A stretch of DNA of 64,000 nt from Acidobacteriota bacterium (GTDB taxonomy: Bacteria > Acidobacteriota > Vicinamibacteria > Vicinamibacterales > SCN-69-37), in NCBI GenBank assembly GCA_947467605.1, contig CANIII010000021.1:24958-88957 (forward strand), given 5' to 3'. The position numbers and the translations under genes were made by a program. Under the pieces are notes generated by a model that saw nothing but the letters and a program-made list of their open reading frames with translations, was not told the DNA's origin and searched no databases. Shown here piece after piece: positions 43,821 to 52,829 of the stretch (position 1 is the first letter of the stretch; each line of letters begins with the position of its first letter).

Positions 43821-44481
43821 CGTCCGCCGCCTCGGCCGCGTCTCCTATGACGACGGGCTGAAGCTGCAGGCGCAATTGGTGGAAGTGCGGCGTGCCGGGA
43901 CGATCCCTGACACGTTGCTCCTGCTCGAACATCCACCCATCATCACCCTTGGCGTGAAAACCCGTCAGGGCCCCAAGCACATCGTCGCCACACCGGAGCA
44001 ACTCGCGGACAAAGGCGTGACCGTACACGAGACGGGGCGCGGTGGTGACGTCACGTATCACGGCCCCGGCCAACTCGTGGCGTATCCCATCTTCGATCTG
44101 GCCGCGCCCGACAATCTCCGCAAGGACGTGCATCGCTACGTGCGCGATCTCGAGGAGGTTCTGATCCGCGTTGCGGCATCGTTCGGCATTGAAGCGAAGC
44201 GCGTCGAGGGATTGACCGGTGTCTGGGTTGGGGATCCGGGTCGTGAAGAAAAGTTGGCGGCGATCGGCGTGCGCATCAGTCGATGGATCACGAGTCACGG
44301 CATTGCGTTGAACGTGTCCACCGATCTCACTCACTTCAACCTGATCGTGCCGTGCGGTATTGCCGATCGTGGTGTGACGTCACTTGAGAAGGTACTACAG
44401 CGATCGGTGTCGATGACGGAGGCCGAGGATGCGGTGGCTGCGGCCTTCGCTGCCGTCTGGAGCCCCGGCTCGCTGGATTAG
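43813..44481 (+). CDS. lipB: Lipoyl(octanoyl) transferase
   Basis: A 222-residue enzyme that moves octanoate from acyl carrier protein onto lipoyl-domain lysines. Signature HETGRGGDVTYHGPGQLVAYP, catalytic C181 in NLIVPCGI and K147 in EEKLAAIGVR. The start ATG 43813 lies inside the E2 gene, so it is coupled to the enzyme it modifies. No lipA in the window. The TAG stop (44479-44481) is inside the left arm of the palindrome at 44476-44527. Confidence 0.95.
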   Translation: MLNVRRLGRVSYDDGLKLQAQLVEVRRAGTIPDTLLLLEHPPIITLGVKTRQGPKHIVATPEQLADKGVTVHETGRGGDVTYHGPGQLVAYPIFDLAAPDNLRKDVHRYVRDLEEVLIRVAASFGIEAKRVEGLTGVWVGDPGREEKLAAIGVRISRWITSHGIALNVSTDLTHFNLIVPCGIADRGVTSLEKVLQRSVSMTEAEDAVAAAFAAVWSPGSLD

Positions 44482-44527
44482 ATGTTACCTCCCCGGACCT
44501 TTAGGTCCGGGGAGGTAACATCTAATC
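44476..44527. repeat. Perfect 25-base palindrome, GGACCT core; spans lipB stop
   Basis: Left arm 44476-44500 (GATTAGATGTTACC plus TCCCCGGACCT) pairs perfectly with 44503-44527 around a TT loop. It fills the lipB-pdxH gap, contains the lipB stop codon and ends three bases before the pdxH ATG. No T run follows, so a simple terminator is less likely. The core CCGGACCT is shared with the decayed element at 1921-1956. Confidence 0.8.
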
Positions 44528-44530
44528 AGC

Positions 44531-45169
44531 ATGACTGACATCGCCAACCTGCGGCGCGACTACGGTCGCGGGCAACTGCGCCGCGAAGACCTCGACCCGA
44601 ATCCATTCGTGCAGTTCAAGCGCTGGCTTGATGAAGCGATGGCGTCTGAGCTGGTCGATGCGAATGCGATGAGCCTCGCCACGGTTGGATCAGCCGGCAT
44701 TCCCACACTGCGCACGGTGTTGCTCAAGAGCTTCAGCGAAGAGGGCTTTGTCTTCTTCACGAATCTTGAAAGCACCAAGAGCCAGCAGATCGGTGAGAAC
44801 CCGCACGTCGCCTTGCTGTTCTACTGGCGCGAGTTCGAACGTCAGATCAAGATCCAGGGAACCGCCACCCGCCTGCCGCTAGCCGATGTCGCGAAGTACT
44901 TCTTCTCGCGCCCGCGCGACAGCCGCATCGCGGCGTGGGTGTCGCCGCAGAGCCGCATCATCGAAGCGCGCAAGGCGCTCGAGATGAAGTTTGACGAACT
45001 CCTCAAGAAGTTCGGTGACGGCGACATTCCCGTACCGTCGTTCTGGGGCGGTTTCCGCGTGGAGCCAAGCGCCATTGAATTCTGGCAGGGCGGCTCGAAT
45101 CGCCTGCATGACCGATTCAAATACCAGCGCGACTCCGGTGGCTGGCGCATCGACAACCTGGCGCCTTGA
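44531..45169 (+). CDS. pdxH: Pyridoxamine 5'-phosphate oxidase
   Basis: A 212-residue FMN enzyme that oxidises pyridoxamine or pyridoxine phosphate to pyridoxal phosphate. Recognised by DPNPFVQFKRWLDEA, ATVGSAGIPTLRTVLLK, SQQIGENPHVALLFYW, AAWVSPQSR and the C-terminal EFWQGGSNRLHDRF; all canonical motifs are present and the length fits the family. ATG 44531 lies just after the palindrome, so its promoter must be upstream of or within that element. Confidence 0.95.
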   Translation: MTDIANLRRDYGRGQLRREDLDPNPFVQFKRWLDEAMASELVDANAMSLATVGSAGIPTLRTVLLKSFSEEGFVFFTNLESTKSQQIGENPHVALLFYWREFERQIKIQGTATRLPLADVAKYFFSRPRDSRIAAWVSPQSRIIEARKALEMKFDELLKKFGDGDIPVPSFWGGFRVEPSAIEFWQGGSNRLHDRFKYQRDSGGWRIDNLAP

Positions 45170-45237
45170 TCCCAAAGCGACAATCTCGCGCCCTGACACG
45201 ACCCGCTCGTTGTAACATCCCGCTCGGGAGATCACAC

Positions 45238-46293
45238 ATGTTGTTGAAGCGCGTTCTGGTGTCGGCACTGTGCGTCATGGCTGTGGCGTGCGGATCGAGC
45301 GGGTCGCCGTCGTCGCCCTCGACGACGACGAGCACGGTGCCCACGAGTTTTAAGGCTGCCACCCAGCAGGTCACGCTGACGGCCAACCTGATCACGTTCA
45401 CGTGGTCGGGATCCACCTCGAGCTACAAGGTCACGATCGGGACCGGCCCCGGCCTGTCGGATGTCTTGTCGACGACGGTCAGCACGTCATCTTACGACTG
45501 GATCGCGCCGCGGACGGCCAACGTGTACTACGCGCGCGTGGCGAACGCGAGCGGCGACACGGCGTCAGCTCAGGAAGTGCCGGTATTCACACTCGATCTG
45601 CGCAACGTCATCGACGCGATGTACTTCGGCGGCGGTCCGATGTCGGAGACGCCGACGGTCAATCCGGGCAACGCCCCCGCTGCCGTGTTCGCCGATGGTG
45701 TCGCCGTCACGGTGATCGTCACAAACGAAGCGGCGCCCACGCAGACAAGTGTCGTGAACTCGTTCATCAGCGACTATCTCTCGGCGTCCGGTAACGCGTT
45801 TCCGATCGCGGTCACGAACTCGGTGGCCGACTACAAAGGCGCCGCGTTGAGCGCGCTGCCGGAGAACACCGTCGCGGTGCGCGTGTTCGGACTCTGCACG
45901 CAGACCGGCGTGATCGCGTGCGCCAACTATGGTCCAACGCCCGTCGGCAGCAACCGTTCGTACGTCAACATGAACCTCGCGTCCACCGCGGCGTCGCTCG
46001 CGGTGGGCCATGAGATCGGGCACTCGTTCGGAATCCACCACGTCGTGGCCACATCGGCGGCGCGGTCCGAGTACGCATTCCTCATGAACCCGGCGCTGAT
46101 CAATCCTGACGGTCGTCTCACGGCGGTCGAGAAGAACGCGATCTCCGCCGCTCGCGCTGGCGGGATTCGCAATGGCTGGACGCGCAACCAGGCGTTGGCG
46201 GCCGGTCTCGTGCTGCCGTTCACTGGTCTGAGCTCAGGCACGCCGGCGGTCTGGCTCAACGACATCATCCGTTCGCCAGACGACATCCGGTAG
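45238..46293 (+). CDS. Lipoprotein with metzincin-type zinc protease motif
   Basis: A 351-residue protein. ATG 45238 is chosen because it gives a lipoprotein signal: hydrophobic stretch then AVAC with C18 as the lipidated cysteine. Residues about 35-118 resemble an Ig/FnIII-like module. A zinc-binding motif H258-E-x-x-H262-x-x-G265-x-x-H268 (GHEIGHSFGIHH) is followed by a Met-turn candidate (M283 in FLMNP), the metzincin signature. So it is probably a surface metalloprotease; overall similarity to a named peptidase family was not established. It lies alone between pdxH and the ADOP permease. Confidence 0.75.
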   Translation: MLLKRVLVSALCVMAVACGSSGSPSSPSTTTSTVPTSFKAATQQVTLTANLITFTWSGSTSSYKVTIGTGPGLSDVLSTTVSTSSYDWIAPRTANVYYARVANASGDTASAQEVPVFTLDLRNVIDAMYFGGGPMSETPTVNPGNAPAAVFADGVAVTVIVTNEAAPTQTSVVNSFISDYLSASGNAFPIAVTNSVADYKGAALSALPENTVAVRVFGLCTQTGVIACANYGPTPVGSNRSYVNMNLASTAASLAVGHEIGHSFGIHHVVATSAARSEYAFLMNPALINPDGRLTAVEKNAISAARAGGIRNGWTRNQALAAGLVLPFTGLSSGTPAVWLNDIIRSPDDIR

Positions 46294-46338
46294 CACCTTC
46301 ATACCTTCTTAGCGATCGATCGGTAGGGTAGTCCTGTC

Positions 46339-48750
46339 ATGGACGCCCTTCGCCTGGATCTCGCATACGCGCTTCGCGCCTGGCGCCGGCAGCCCGGTAC
46401 CGCCGCAGCCGCGATCTTCGCGCTGGCGCTTGGCATCGGAGCGAACACAACCGTTTTCAGTTTCGTGTCGGGCGTGCTGTTGCGTCCGCTCCCGTACGCC
46501 GACCCCGACCGCATTGTGATGGTGTGGCAGGATCGCAGCGCCAAAGGCGGCCCCGCGCGCGAAGTGTTCTCGCCCGGCCTCTTCATGGATTGGACGACCC
46601 GCGCGTCAGCACTGCAGGGCATCGCGGCCATTCGCAACTGGGGACCCAACCTCACTGGTCGAGACGGTGCCGGCAACGACGAGCCCGAGCGACTGACGGG
46701 CGCAGCGGTGTCGGCGACCTACTTCACGACATTGGGAGTGCCGCCGGCGTACGGGCGTGCGCTCACCGCGGAAGACGACCGGCCCGGCGCGGCACCGGTG
46801 GCCGTGCTGAGCCACGCGCTGTGGCGACGACGATTCGCGTCGAACCCCGGTGTGATCGGCACGTCGATCCAGCTCGACGGCCAGGCAACGGAGATCGTCG
46901 GCGTGATGCCGCCAACATTCGTTGGTGCCGTCGTCAATGCGGAGGTCTGGAGTGCGATCAAGATCGATCCCGCGAATGCGCCGCGCGGATTGATCATGCT
47001 CCGGGGCATCGCGCGCCTCGCGCCGAATCTGTCGATGACCGAGGCGCAGGCCGCGATGGCCACGCTGCAAACGCAGCTGCAGGCTGAGGACGATGAACTG
47101 GTCGGCGCCAAAGCGCGATTGGTGCGATTGCAGGATGACGTGGTCGGGCCCGCTCGGCCGGTGTTGATCGTGCTGTCGGGCGCCGTCGTGATGGTGTTGC
47201 TCATCGCCTGCGCGAACGTCACCAGTCTGCTCATGGCGCGCGCACAGCAGCGGCGCACAGAGATGTCTGTGCGCGCAGCGCTCGGTGCCGATCGCGGCCG
47301 GCTGATTCGACAGATGCTCGTCGAGAGCGCGTTGCTCGCCATTGCCGGCAGTCTCGCGGGATTGCTGATCGCACACTTCGGCGTGCAGGGGCTCGTCGCA
47401 GCCGCACCGCCAGAGTCGCCGCGGCTCGCGGACGTGCGTGTGGATGGCGGCGTGCTGCTGTTTACCGCCGCGATCACCGCGCTGTCAGCGCTCCTGGCCG
47501 GACTTGTGCCGGCGATCAGTGCGTCACGCGCCACGCTCGTCTCCGGTTTGCGCGAAGGCGCCCGCGAAACCGGTGGCTTCAATCGCACGCGCTCCCTGCT
47601 GGTGATCGCGGAAGTCGCCGCGGCCATGACCCTGGTCGTCGGCGCCGGCCTTTTCGTAAGGAGCCTCGTGAGCCTCCAACGCGTGGACCTCGGTTTCCAG
47701 CCGGCGCGTCTGCTCACGGCATCAGTCACGCCGCCGCGCGGAACTTACCGAGGCGACGACGCGGTGCGCGGTTTGTTTGAGCGGATGATCGAACGTGCCT
47801 CGTCACTGCCGGGTGTGGAGCGCGCGTCGATGACCTCTGTGCTCCCGCTGAGCGGCATGCAGATCATGTTCAACTTTCAGATTGAAGGTCGTCCCCGCGG
47901 CCAGAGCCCGAGCGACGAACCGGTCGCATCCTTTCGGTCTGTCAGTCAGAACTTCTTCACCACGATGGGGATGAAGATCATCGACGGCAGAGGGTTCACG
48001 TCAGACGATCGTGCCGGTGGCGACGCGGTGGCTGTCGTCAATCAGGCGCTCGTCAAGCGCTACTGGAATGGCGCGTCGCCGGTCGGCACGCGCGTCAGTA
48101 TGAACGGCACCGAAGCCACGATCGTCGGGATCGTCGCCGACGTGCATCACTCTGGCGCGGCGGCCACGCCTGACGGCGAGATGTATCTGCCCTACGTACA
48201 ACTTGGCGCCCGGCAGGGGTGGATCGTGTTGAAGACCACGACCGATCCGTCACAGGTCGCCGCGTCGTTGAGGCAGGCGATGCGCGACGTGGATCCGAAC
48301 TTGCCGCTCGCGCGCGTGCGATCGATGGACTCGCTCGTGGCCGACAGCGTTGCGCAACCGCGCTTCATGGCGACGTTGCTGACCTGGTTTTCCTCGGTCG
48401 CCGCGCTGCTCGCACTGATGGGGGTCTACAGTCTGCTCGCGTTCTCCGTGAGCCAACGCGTGCGCGAAATCGGCGTACGGATGGCGCTCGGCGCCACGCG
48501 AGCATCGGTCGTGATGCTGATATTGCGCCAGAGCCTCACCGTTGTGGTAGCGGGCGTGGCGATCGGCGCCGCCGCTGCGTTTGCGTTGTCTCAGGTGGTC
48601 AAGTCGCAGTTGTTCAATGTGCAACCGGGCGATCCAGCGACGACGGCGACCATGGCCATCGTCATCGTCGTCGCATCGCTGATCGCGAGTGTCATCCCCG
48701 CGCAACGGGCCGCCGGAATTCATCCGGTCGTCGCGTTGCGCGATGAATAA
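46339..48750 (+). CDS. Orphan duplicated ABC transporter permease (ADOP/MacB-like)
   Basis: An 803-residue membrane protein with the duplicated layout of acidobacterial permeases: an N-terminal helix with RLDLAYALRAWRRQPG and IFALALGIGANTTVFSFV, a large extracytoplasmic MacB-PCD domain, an FtsX-like three-helix set (LIACANVTSLLMARAQQRRTEM shown as LIACANVTSLLMARAQ), then a second copy ending in LLAFSVSQRVREIGVRMALG and PAQRAAGIHPVVALRDE. No ATPase gene is adjacent, the usual 'orphan' situation for the family. Cargo unknown; likely toxin, lipoprotein or peptide efflux. Confidence 0.9.
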   Translation: MDALRLDLAYALRAWRRQPGTAAAAIFALALGIGANTTVFSFVSGVLLRPLPYADPDRIVMVWQDRSAKGGPAREVFSPGLFMDWTTRASALQGIAAIRNWGPNLTGRDGAGNDEPERLTGAAVSATYFTTLGVPPAYGRALTAEDDRPGAAPVAVLSHALWRRRFASNPGVIGTSIQLDGQATEIVGVMPPTFVGAVVNAEVWSAIKIDPANAPRGLIMLRGIARLAPNLSMTEAQAAMATLQTQLQAEDDELVGAKARLVRLQDDVVGPARPVLIVLSGAVVMVLLIACANVTSLLMARAQQRRTEMSVRAALGADRGRLIRQMLVESALLAIAGSLAGLLIAHFGVQGLVAAAPPESPRLADVRVDGGVLLFTAAITALSALLAGLVPAISASRATLVSGLREGARETGGFNRTRSLLVIAEVAAAMTLVVGAGLFVRSLVSLQRVDLGFQPARLLTASVTPPRGTYRGDDAVRGLFERMIERASSLPGVERASMTSVLPLSGMQIMFNFQIEGRPRGQSPSDEPVASFRSVSQNFFTTMGMKIIDGRGFTSDDRAGGDAVAVVNQALVKRYWNGASPVGTRVSMNGTEATIVGIVADVHHSGAAATPDGEMYLPYVQLGARQGWIVLKTTTDPSQVAASLRQAMRDVDPNLPLARVRSMDSLVADSVAQPRFMATLLTWFSSVAALLALMGVYSLLAFSVSQRVREIGVRMALGATRASVVMLILRQSLTVVVAGVAIGAAAAFALSQVVKSQLFNVQPGDPATTATMAIVIVVASLIASVIPAQRAAGIHPVVALRDE

Positions 48751-48764
48751 AGAGGAGAGTCAGA

Positions 48765-49217
48765 ATGTTTACACGTCGTTCATTGTTGAGTGTCGCTGCT
48801 GCCACCATGGTGATGCTGTCTGCTGGGCGCGCGTTCGCGCAGGAGCTGGTGGTCACGGGCCCGCCGCCTGAATTGCGCAAGAACCTCGACGCCTATCAGA
48901 AGGCGTTCAATTCCGGCGATGCCGCGCAGTATGAAGCGATGGCGAAGACGTCGTTCACGCCCGAGTACTACAAGAAACAGACGGCTGATCAGCGCAAGGC
49001 CGAGTTCACGAAGTGGCACACGGCGTTTGGCACGATCAAGTTCGAACGCGTTGAGCGCAATGGCCCGGACGCGCCACTGCAGGTGTTCGTGAAAGGCTCG
49101 ATCGCCTCGGGCGTGATGTGGCTCGATATCGACGACATGTCGTCGAAGCTGGCGGGTGTGAAAGCGGACCCCGTGAAGAAGGACAATACGAACACGCATG
49201 CGAATCGTCGTCATTGA
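48765..49217 (+). CDS. Small exported protein, possible NTF2/SnoaL-like fold
   Basis: A 150-residue protein with a signal peptide (MFTRRSLLSVAAATMVMLS then AGRAFA). The mature part has an NTF2-like pattern (LDAYQKAFNSGDAAQYEAMA) followed by a beta-rich segment. I cannot name a family with confidence. It starts 15 bases after the ADOP permease and overlaps the response regulator gene by 20 bases, linking permease, this protein and the two-component system in one likely transcript. Confidence 0.7.
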   Translation: MFTRRSLLSVAAATMVMLSAGRAFAQELVVTGPPPELRKNLDAYQKAFNSGDAAQYEAMAKTSFTPEYYKKQTADQRKAEFTKWHTAFGTIKFERVERNGPDAPLQVFVKGSIASGVMWLDIDDMSSKLAGVKADPVKKDNTNTHANRRH

Positions 49218-49890
49218 AGATGACGCCGTGGTGGCCGAGACGCTGACCCTGTATCTCGAACAGGCCGGCTACGACGTGGCCACGGCGAGCAACGGCGTCG
49301 CGGGTCTGGCCCTCGCCAAGGGGGCCAACACCGCGCTCGTCGTGCTCGACCTGATGATTCCCGGCATGAGCGGGCAGGACGTGTGCCGCAGGCTGCGGGC
49401 GGAGTCGTCGGTGCCGATCATCATGCTCACCGCGCGAGCGTCGGAAGACGATCGCGTGGCTGGGCTCGAACTCGGCGCGGACGACTACGTGCCGAAGCCG
49501 TTCAGCCCGCGCGAAGTGGTGGCGCGCGTGCAGGCACTGCTGCGGCGTACATCATCGCCGTCGGCGACGACGCCTCCGCCCGTTGTGATCGGCGACCTGG
49601 AGGTTGATCTCTTCGCGCGCCAGGCGCGCCTTTGTGGACGCGCGGTACTCCTCACGCCGACTGAGTTCAAGCTGCTCGAGACACTCGCGCGGTCGCCGGG
49701 TCGCGTGTTCACGCGTGAGGAGTTGCTGGCGCGTGCGTTCGGGCCTGGCTATGACGGGCTGGACCGCACGGTCGACGTGCACGTCACGAATCTTCGCAGG
49801 AAGCTCGATCCAAACAGTGCGACGCGATTTGTGATGACCGTGCACGGCGTCGGCTATCGGCTGGCGCATCCGCGAGAGGCCGGCGCGTGA
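49198..49890 (+). CDS. OmpR/PhoB-family response regulator
   Basis: A 230-residue regulator. The receiver has acidic pocket EDD (7-9), phospho-acceptor D51 in LVVLDLMIPGMSG and the conserved lysine in DDYVPKPFSPRE. The C-terminal winged-helix (LLTPTEFKLLETLAR, VHVTNLRRKLDP) binds DNA. Overlaps the preceding gene by 20 bases and the kinase by 4. Neighbouring kinase is its likely partner; the ADOP permease upstream is a likely target (inference). Confidence 0.94.
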   Translation: MRIVVIEDDAVVAETLTLYLEQAGYDVATASNGVAGLALAKGANTALVVLDLMIPGMSGQDVCRRLRAESSVPIIMLTARASEDDRVAGLELGADDYVPKPFSPREVVARVQALLRRTSSPSATTPPPVVIGDLEVDLFARQARLCGRAVLLTPTEFKLLETLARSPGRVFTREELLARAFGPGYDGLDRTVDVHVTNLRRKLDPNSATRFVMTVHGVGYRLAHPREAGA

Positions 49891-51287
49891 TGCGCAGCCT
49901 GCAGACGCGGTTGTTGCTGGCGGTCGGCCTCCTCGCGGTGGCGGCTGTTGCGGCGGTCGCGTTCTCCGCGCGCGAGAGCACGCGGCTCGAGTTTCGTCGG
50001 TTTCAGGAGGTCCAGAAAGTGCGGGCGACTGGCGACGTCGAAGCCACGCTCGATCGTGTCGCGTCGACGCTTGATGGCAAATGCTGCGCAGACGACGTGA
50101 TGGCCAGTGTGCTGCCGCAGCTGGCGGCTGAACAGGCCGTGTTTGTGTTCGACGCAGCGGGCACCCTCCGTGTGGCTGCCGGAGCGGGCATCGCCGCCGG
50201 TAGTATCTTCGCGTCGTATCAGAGCGGCCTCCTCAACATCAATTCGCATGCGACCGCGTCGGGCGGGCAGTTGGAGATGTCCTTTACGATCAAAGGTGGC
50301 CCGGGGAAGCGGATCCATCTTGCGGACCGCGCAGACGGCACCGTGCTGATCGTGTCGATGCCTCCGCCTGGGAATGATCAGCCCGCCGCGCAGTTTCTCG
50401 GCTCCGTCGATCGTCGCCTTTTGATCGTGACCAGCGCGATCGCGCTGGTCGCGCTGCTCATTACCGGTGCGATCGCGCGCCGCATCATTCGGCCGATTGC
50501 GGAACTGCGCAATGCCACGCGAGATCTGGCGGCCGGACAGTTGTCACGACGGGTCGAGGTGCGCGGATCCGACGAAGTGGCGGAGCTTGCGCGCGGCTTC
50601 AACCACATGGCCTCGGAACTCGAGCGGCAGGAATCGCTGAGGCGCGACCTCGTGCACGACGTCGCGCACGAACTACGCACGCCGCTGACCGCACTGCGGT
50701 GCCGCGTCGAGACCGTGCTCGATGGCATGGTCGATGATCCGAAGCCGGCCTTGCGTCAGGTCAATGAAGACGTGGAGCATCTGTCGCAGCTTGTCAGTGA
50801 CCTCGAGGATCTGGCGCGTGCGGAAGCCCGCGAGCTGACCTTCACGATCGCCGATGTGCGCATCGCCGACGTCTGCGTCTCTGCCGTGCGCGTGGCCGGC
50901 CTCGACGAAGATGCGCGTGTGCAGCTGCGCTTCGACGATTCGCTCATGGCGCGGGCGGATGCGGTGCGCCTGCGTCAGATCGTGCTGAATCTGTTGACCA
51001 ATGCGGATCGTCACACGCCGGTCGACGGCGTCATCACGCTCAGCACCTCGGCATCTGCCGCTGAGGCCGTGATCTCGGTGCACAACACGGGCAGTGCGCT
51101 GACACCTGACGAACTCGCGCGTGTGTTCGATCGTTTCTATCGCGCGGACCCCGCGCGTCAGCGGGCCACTGGCGGCAGTGGCCTCGGCCTCGCGATCGTC
51201 AGGCATCTTGTGGAAGCACAGCGCGGCCGCGTCTGGGCCACGAGCGACGCGACCGGAGTGACGTTCAGCGTCGCGCTGCCGCGCTAA
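49887..51287 (+). CDS. Sensor histidine kinase (HAMP, HisKA, HATPase)
   Basis: A 466-residue kinase; GTG 49887 overlaps the regulator stop, ATG 49890 is an alternative. Membrane segments near residues 8-27 and 177-198 flank a periplasmic sensor; a HAMP domain follows, then HisKA with H261 in DVAHELRTPLTAL, and an ATPase with the N box NLLTNADRHTP and the glycine-rich GGSGLGLAIVRHL. All catalytic features are intact. Signal unknown. Pairs with the OmpR-type regulator. Confidence 0.93.
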   Translation: MMRSLQTRLLLAVGLLAVAAVAAVAFSARESTRLEFRRFQEVQKVRATGDVEATLDRVASTLDGKCCADDVMASVLPQLAAEQAVFVFDAAGTLRVAAGAGIAAGSIFASYQSGLLNINSHATASGGQLEMSFTIKGGPGKRIHLADRADGTVLIVSMPPPGNDQPAAQFLGSVDRRLLIVTSAIALVALLITGAIARRIIRPIAELRNATRDLAAGQLSRRVEVRGSDEVAELARGFNHMASELERQESLRRDLVHDVAHELRTPLTALRCRVETVLDGMVDDPKPALRQVNEDVEHLSQLVSDLEDLARAEARELTFTIADVRIADVCVSAVRVAGLDEDARVQLRFDDSLMARADAVRLRQIVLNLLTNADRHTPVDGVITLSTSASAAEAVISVHNTGSALTPDELARVFDRFYRADPARQRATGGSGLGLAIVRHLVEAQRGRVWATSDATGVTFSVALPR

Positions 51288-51290
51288 CTC

Positions 51291-52073
51291 TTATTTCCCC
51301 AACGCCCTCAACAATTGAATGTACGCGCCCTGCCACGCCGGGACCGCGTATCGCAGCTTGGGCTGTGACGACTCTGCCACCTTCACCATCGTCGCCACCA
51401 CCTTCTCGATCTTCGAACTTTGGAGCCCCATCACGATGCCTTCGTTCTTCTTGATGTAGTCCTTCTTGTCGCTGTAGATCGAGGTGGGTGTCATCCAGCT
51501 GTACTTCGTCGCGATCTGCGCTTCGTTGAAACCGGTGGCGAAAGACCCGGGCTCGATCAGCGACACGTGAATGTTGAATGGCTTGAGCTCGACGGCGAGA
51601 TCGGCGCCGGCCACTTCGAGCGCGAACTTCGTCATCCCGTACGGGGCGAGGAAGGGGATCGACATGCGGCCCGCGAGCGACGTGACGATCACGATCGTGC
51701 CGCCGCCGCGCGAGATCAGTTCGGGCACGGCAGCCTGAACCATGCCGATCGTGCCGATGATGTTGGTTTCGAGTGTGCGGCGGATGCGATCGAGCGGCAC
51801 TTCGGCGAGCGCACCAGATTCGCCGACCGCTGCGTTGTTGATCAGCACGTCAATGCCGCTGCCGTGGACCTGTTTGCGATCTGCCTCGCTGGTGATGTCG
51901 AGCTTGAGCGCGCGCAGCGCCACCTTGGCGGCTTCGGCCTCGTTCATCAGCGCGTCGGCCTGCTTCTGGTCATAGGTCGCCGCGATCACGGCGTGCCCCC
52001 GCTTCGCCAGCGCTAACGCTGCGCCTTTCCCAAACCCGCTCCCGGCGCCCGTGATCATGATGGTCTTCGGCAT
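51291..52073 (-). CDS. Short-chain dehydrogenase/reductase
   Basis: A 260-residue classical SDR from ATG 52071-52073. Cofactor motif TGAGSGFGKG (8-17), NNAAVG (79-84), and catalytic S132, Y145 and K149 (YGMTK) are all present. The physiological substrate is not evident. The frame is open upstream to about 52241, but MPKTIMITG is the natural start. Convergent with the sensor kinase (3 bases between stops), and divergent from the LexA-like gene across an 80-base spacer. Confidence 0.88.
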   Translation of the reverse strand: MPKTIMITGAGSGFGKGAALALAKRGHAVIAATYDQKQADALMNEAEAAKVALRALKLDITSEADRKQVHGSGIDVLINNAAVGESGALAEVPLDRIRRTLETNIIGTIGMVQAAVPELISRGGGTIVIVTSLAGRMSIPFLAPYGMTKFALEVAGADLAVELKPFNIHVSLIEPGSFATGFNEAQIATKYSWMTPTSIYSDKKDYIKKNEGIVMGLQSSKIEKVVATMVKVAESSQPKLRYAVPAWQGAYIQLLRALGK

Positions 52074-52118
52074 CCGGGCATTGTGCCTTGCCCTATCGTC
52101 ATCTCGCGCGCCGGTCGA

Positions 52119-52141
52119 TAAGTACCTAGACATGACACTTA
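52119..52141 (+). promoter_or_regulatory. Weak inverted repeat, candidate LexA-type autoregulatory site
   Basis: TAAGT (52119-52123) and ACTTA (52137-52141) form a 5-base inverted repeat, 12 bases before the LexA-like start. It is short, so it may be fortuitous. LexA proteins usually repress their own gene from such a position. Confidence 0.3.
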
Positions 52142-52153
52142 AACAGGCAGAGA

Positions 52154-52819
52154 ATGTCTCCCATGGGTAGAAAACCGCTGTTCGACCAGGCCCACGTTCT
52201 GGACGTGCTCCACGACTGGATCGTGAAACATGGCGAGCCACCGACCATTGAGGAGCTGGCCAGGCTTCTCAAGGTGAAGTCCACTCGGACCGCGCAGCGT
52301 TATCTGCGTCTGCTCGAAGAGGACGGCTCGCTTGAGCGACGCGGGTCGCGTGGCGTGTTGCTGCATCGCGTGCCTGGCCAGACGGAAGAGACGGTATCGG
52401 TGCCGCTCATCGGCACGATCGCTGCTGGTGCGATGATGGTCGCTGATCAAAACATCGAGGCGTGGATTCGCTTGCCGAAGACGTTGGCGAAGCCCGCCGG
52501 CGGCAAGTTGTTTCTGCTGCGCGTGCGGGGCAACTCGATGAACCTGGCGATGCTCGGCAAGGAACACATCGAGAGCGGCGACCTCGTCCTCGTGAAGCAG
52601 CAGGCCACTCCTGAGGCCGGCAAGGTCGTCGTCGCGACGGTTGATGGTGAAGCTACGCTGAAGCGTTACGTGCAGGGTCCCGGTTACGGCATCCTCAAGC
52701 CGGAGTCTACTGAGAAGCACCATCAGCAGGTCGTCGTACGTCCGGGCTTCAAGATCAACGGCGTCGTGCAGGCCATTCTCAAACGCGGATCAGAGCTGTT
52801 GAGCTCGGAAGCGCAGTAG
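52154..52819 (+). CDS. lexA: LexA-family self-cleaving repressor
   Basis: A 221-residue protein. Residues about 9-70 are a winged-helix DNA-binding domain (PPTIEELARLLKVKSTRTAQRYLR, in parts PPTIEELARLLK and VKSTRTAQRYLR). The S24 peptidase part has the self-cleavage Ala-Gly at 91-92 in GTIAAGAMM, nucleophile S128 in RGNSMN and K170 in EATLKRY. It therefore has the equipment for RecA-stimulated autolysis. It is somewhat longer than E. coli LexA. Starts at ATG 52154 or 52163. It may regulate an SOS regulon; the site it binds is not resolved. Confidence 0.88.
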   Translation: MSPMGRKPLFDQAHVLDVLHDWIVKHGEPPTIEELARLLKVKSTRTAQRYLRLLEEDGSLERRGSRGVLLHRVPGQTEETVSVPLIGTIAAGAMMVADQNIEAWIRLPKTLAKPAGGKLFLLRVRGNSMNLAMLGKEHIESGDLVLVKQQATPEAGKVVVATVDGEATLKRYVQGPGYGILKPESTEKHHQQVVVRPGFKINGVVQAILKRGSELLSSEAQ

Positions 52820-52829
52820 GCGCCAGGGC

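Noticed and set aside
46304..46338. GATCGATC palindrome before the ADOP permease
   Set aside because: Only eight bases, a common self-complementary run; not evidence of a site.
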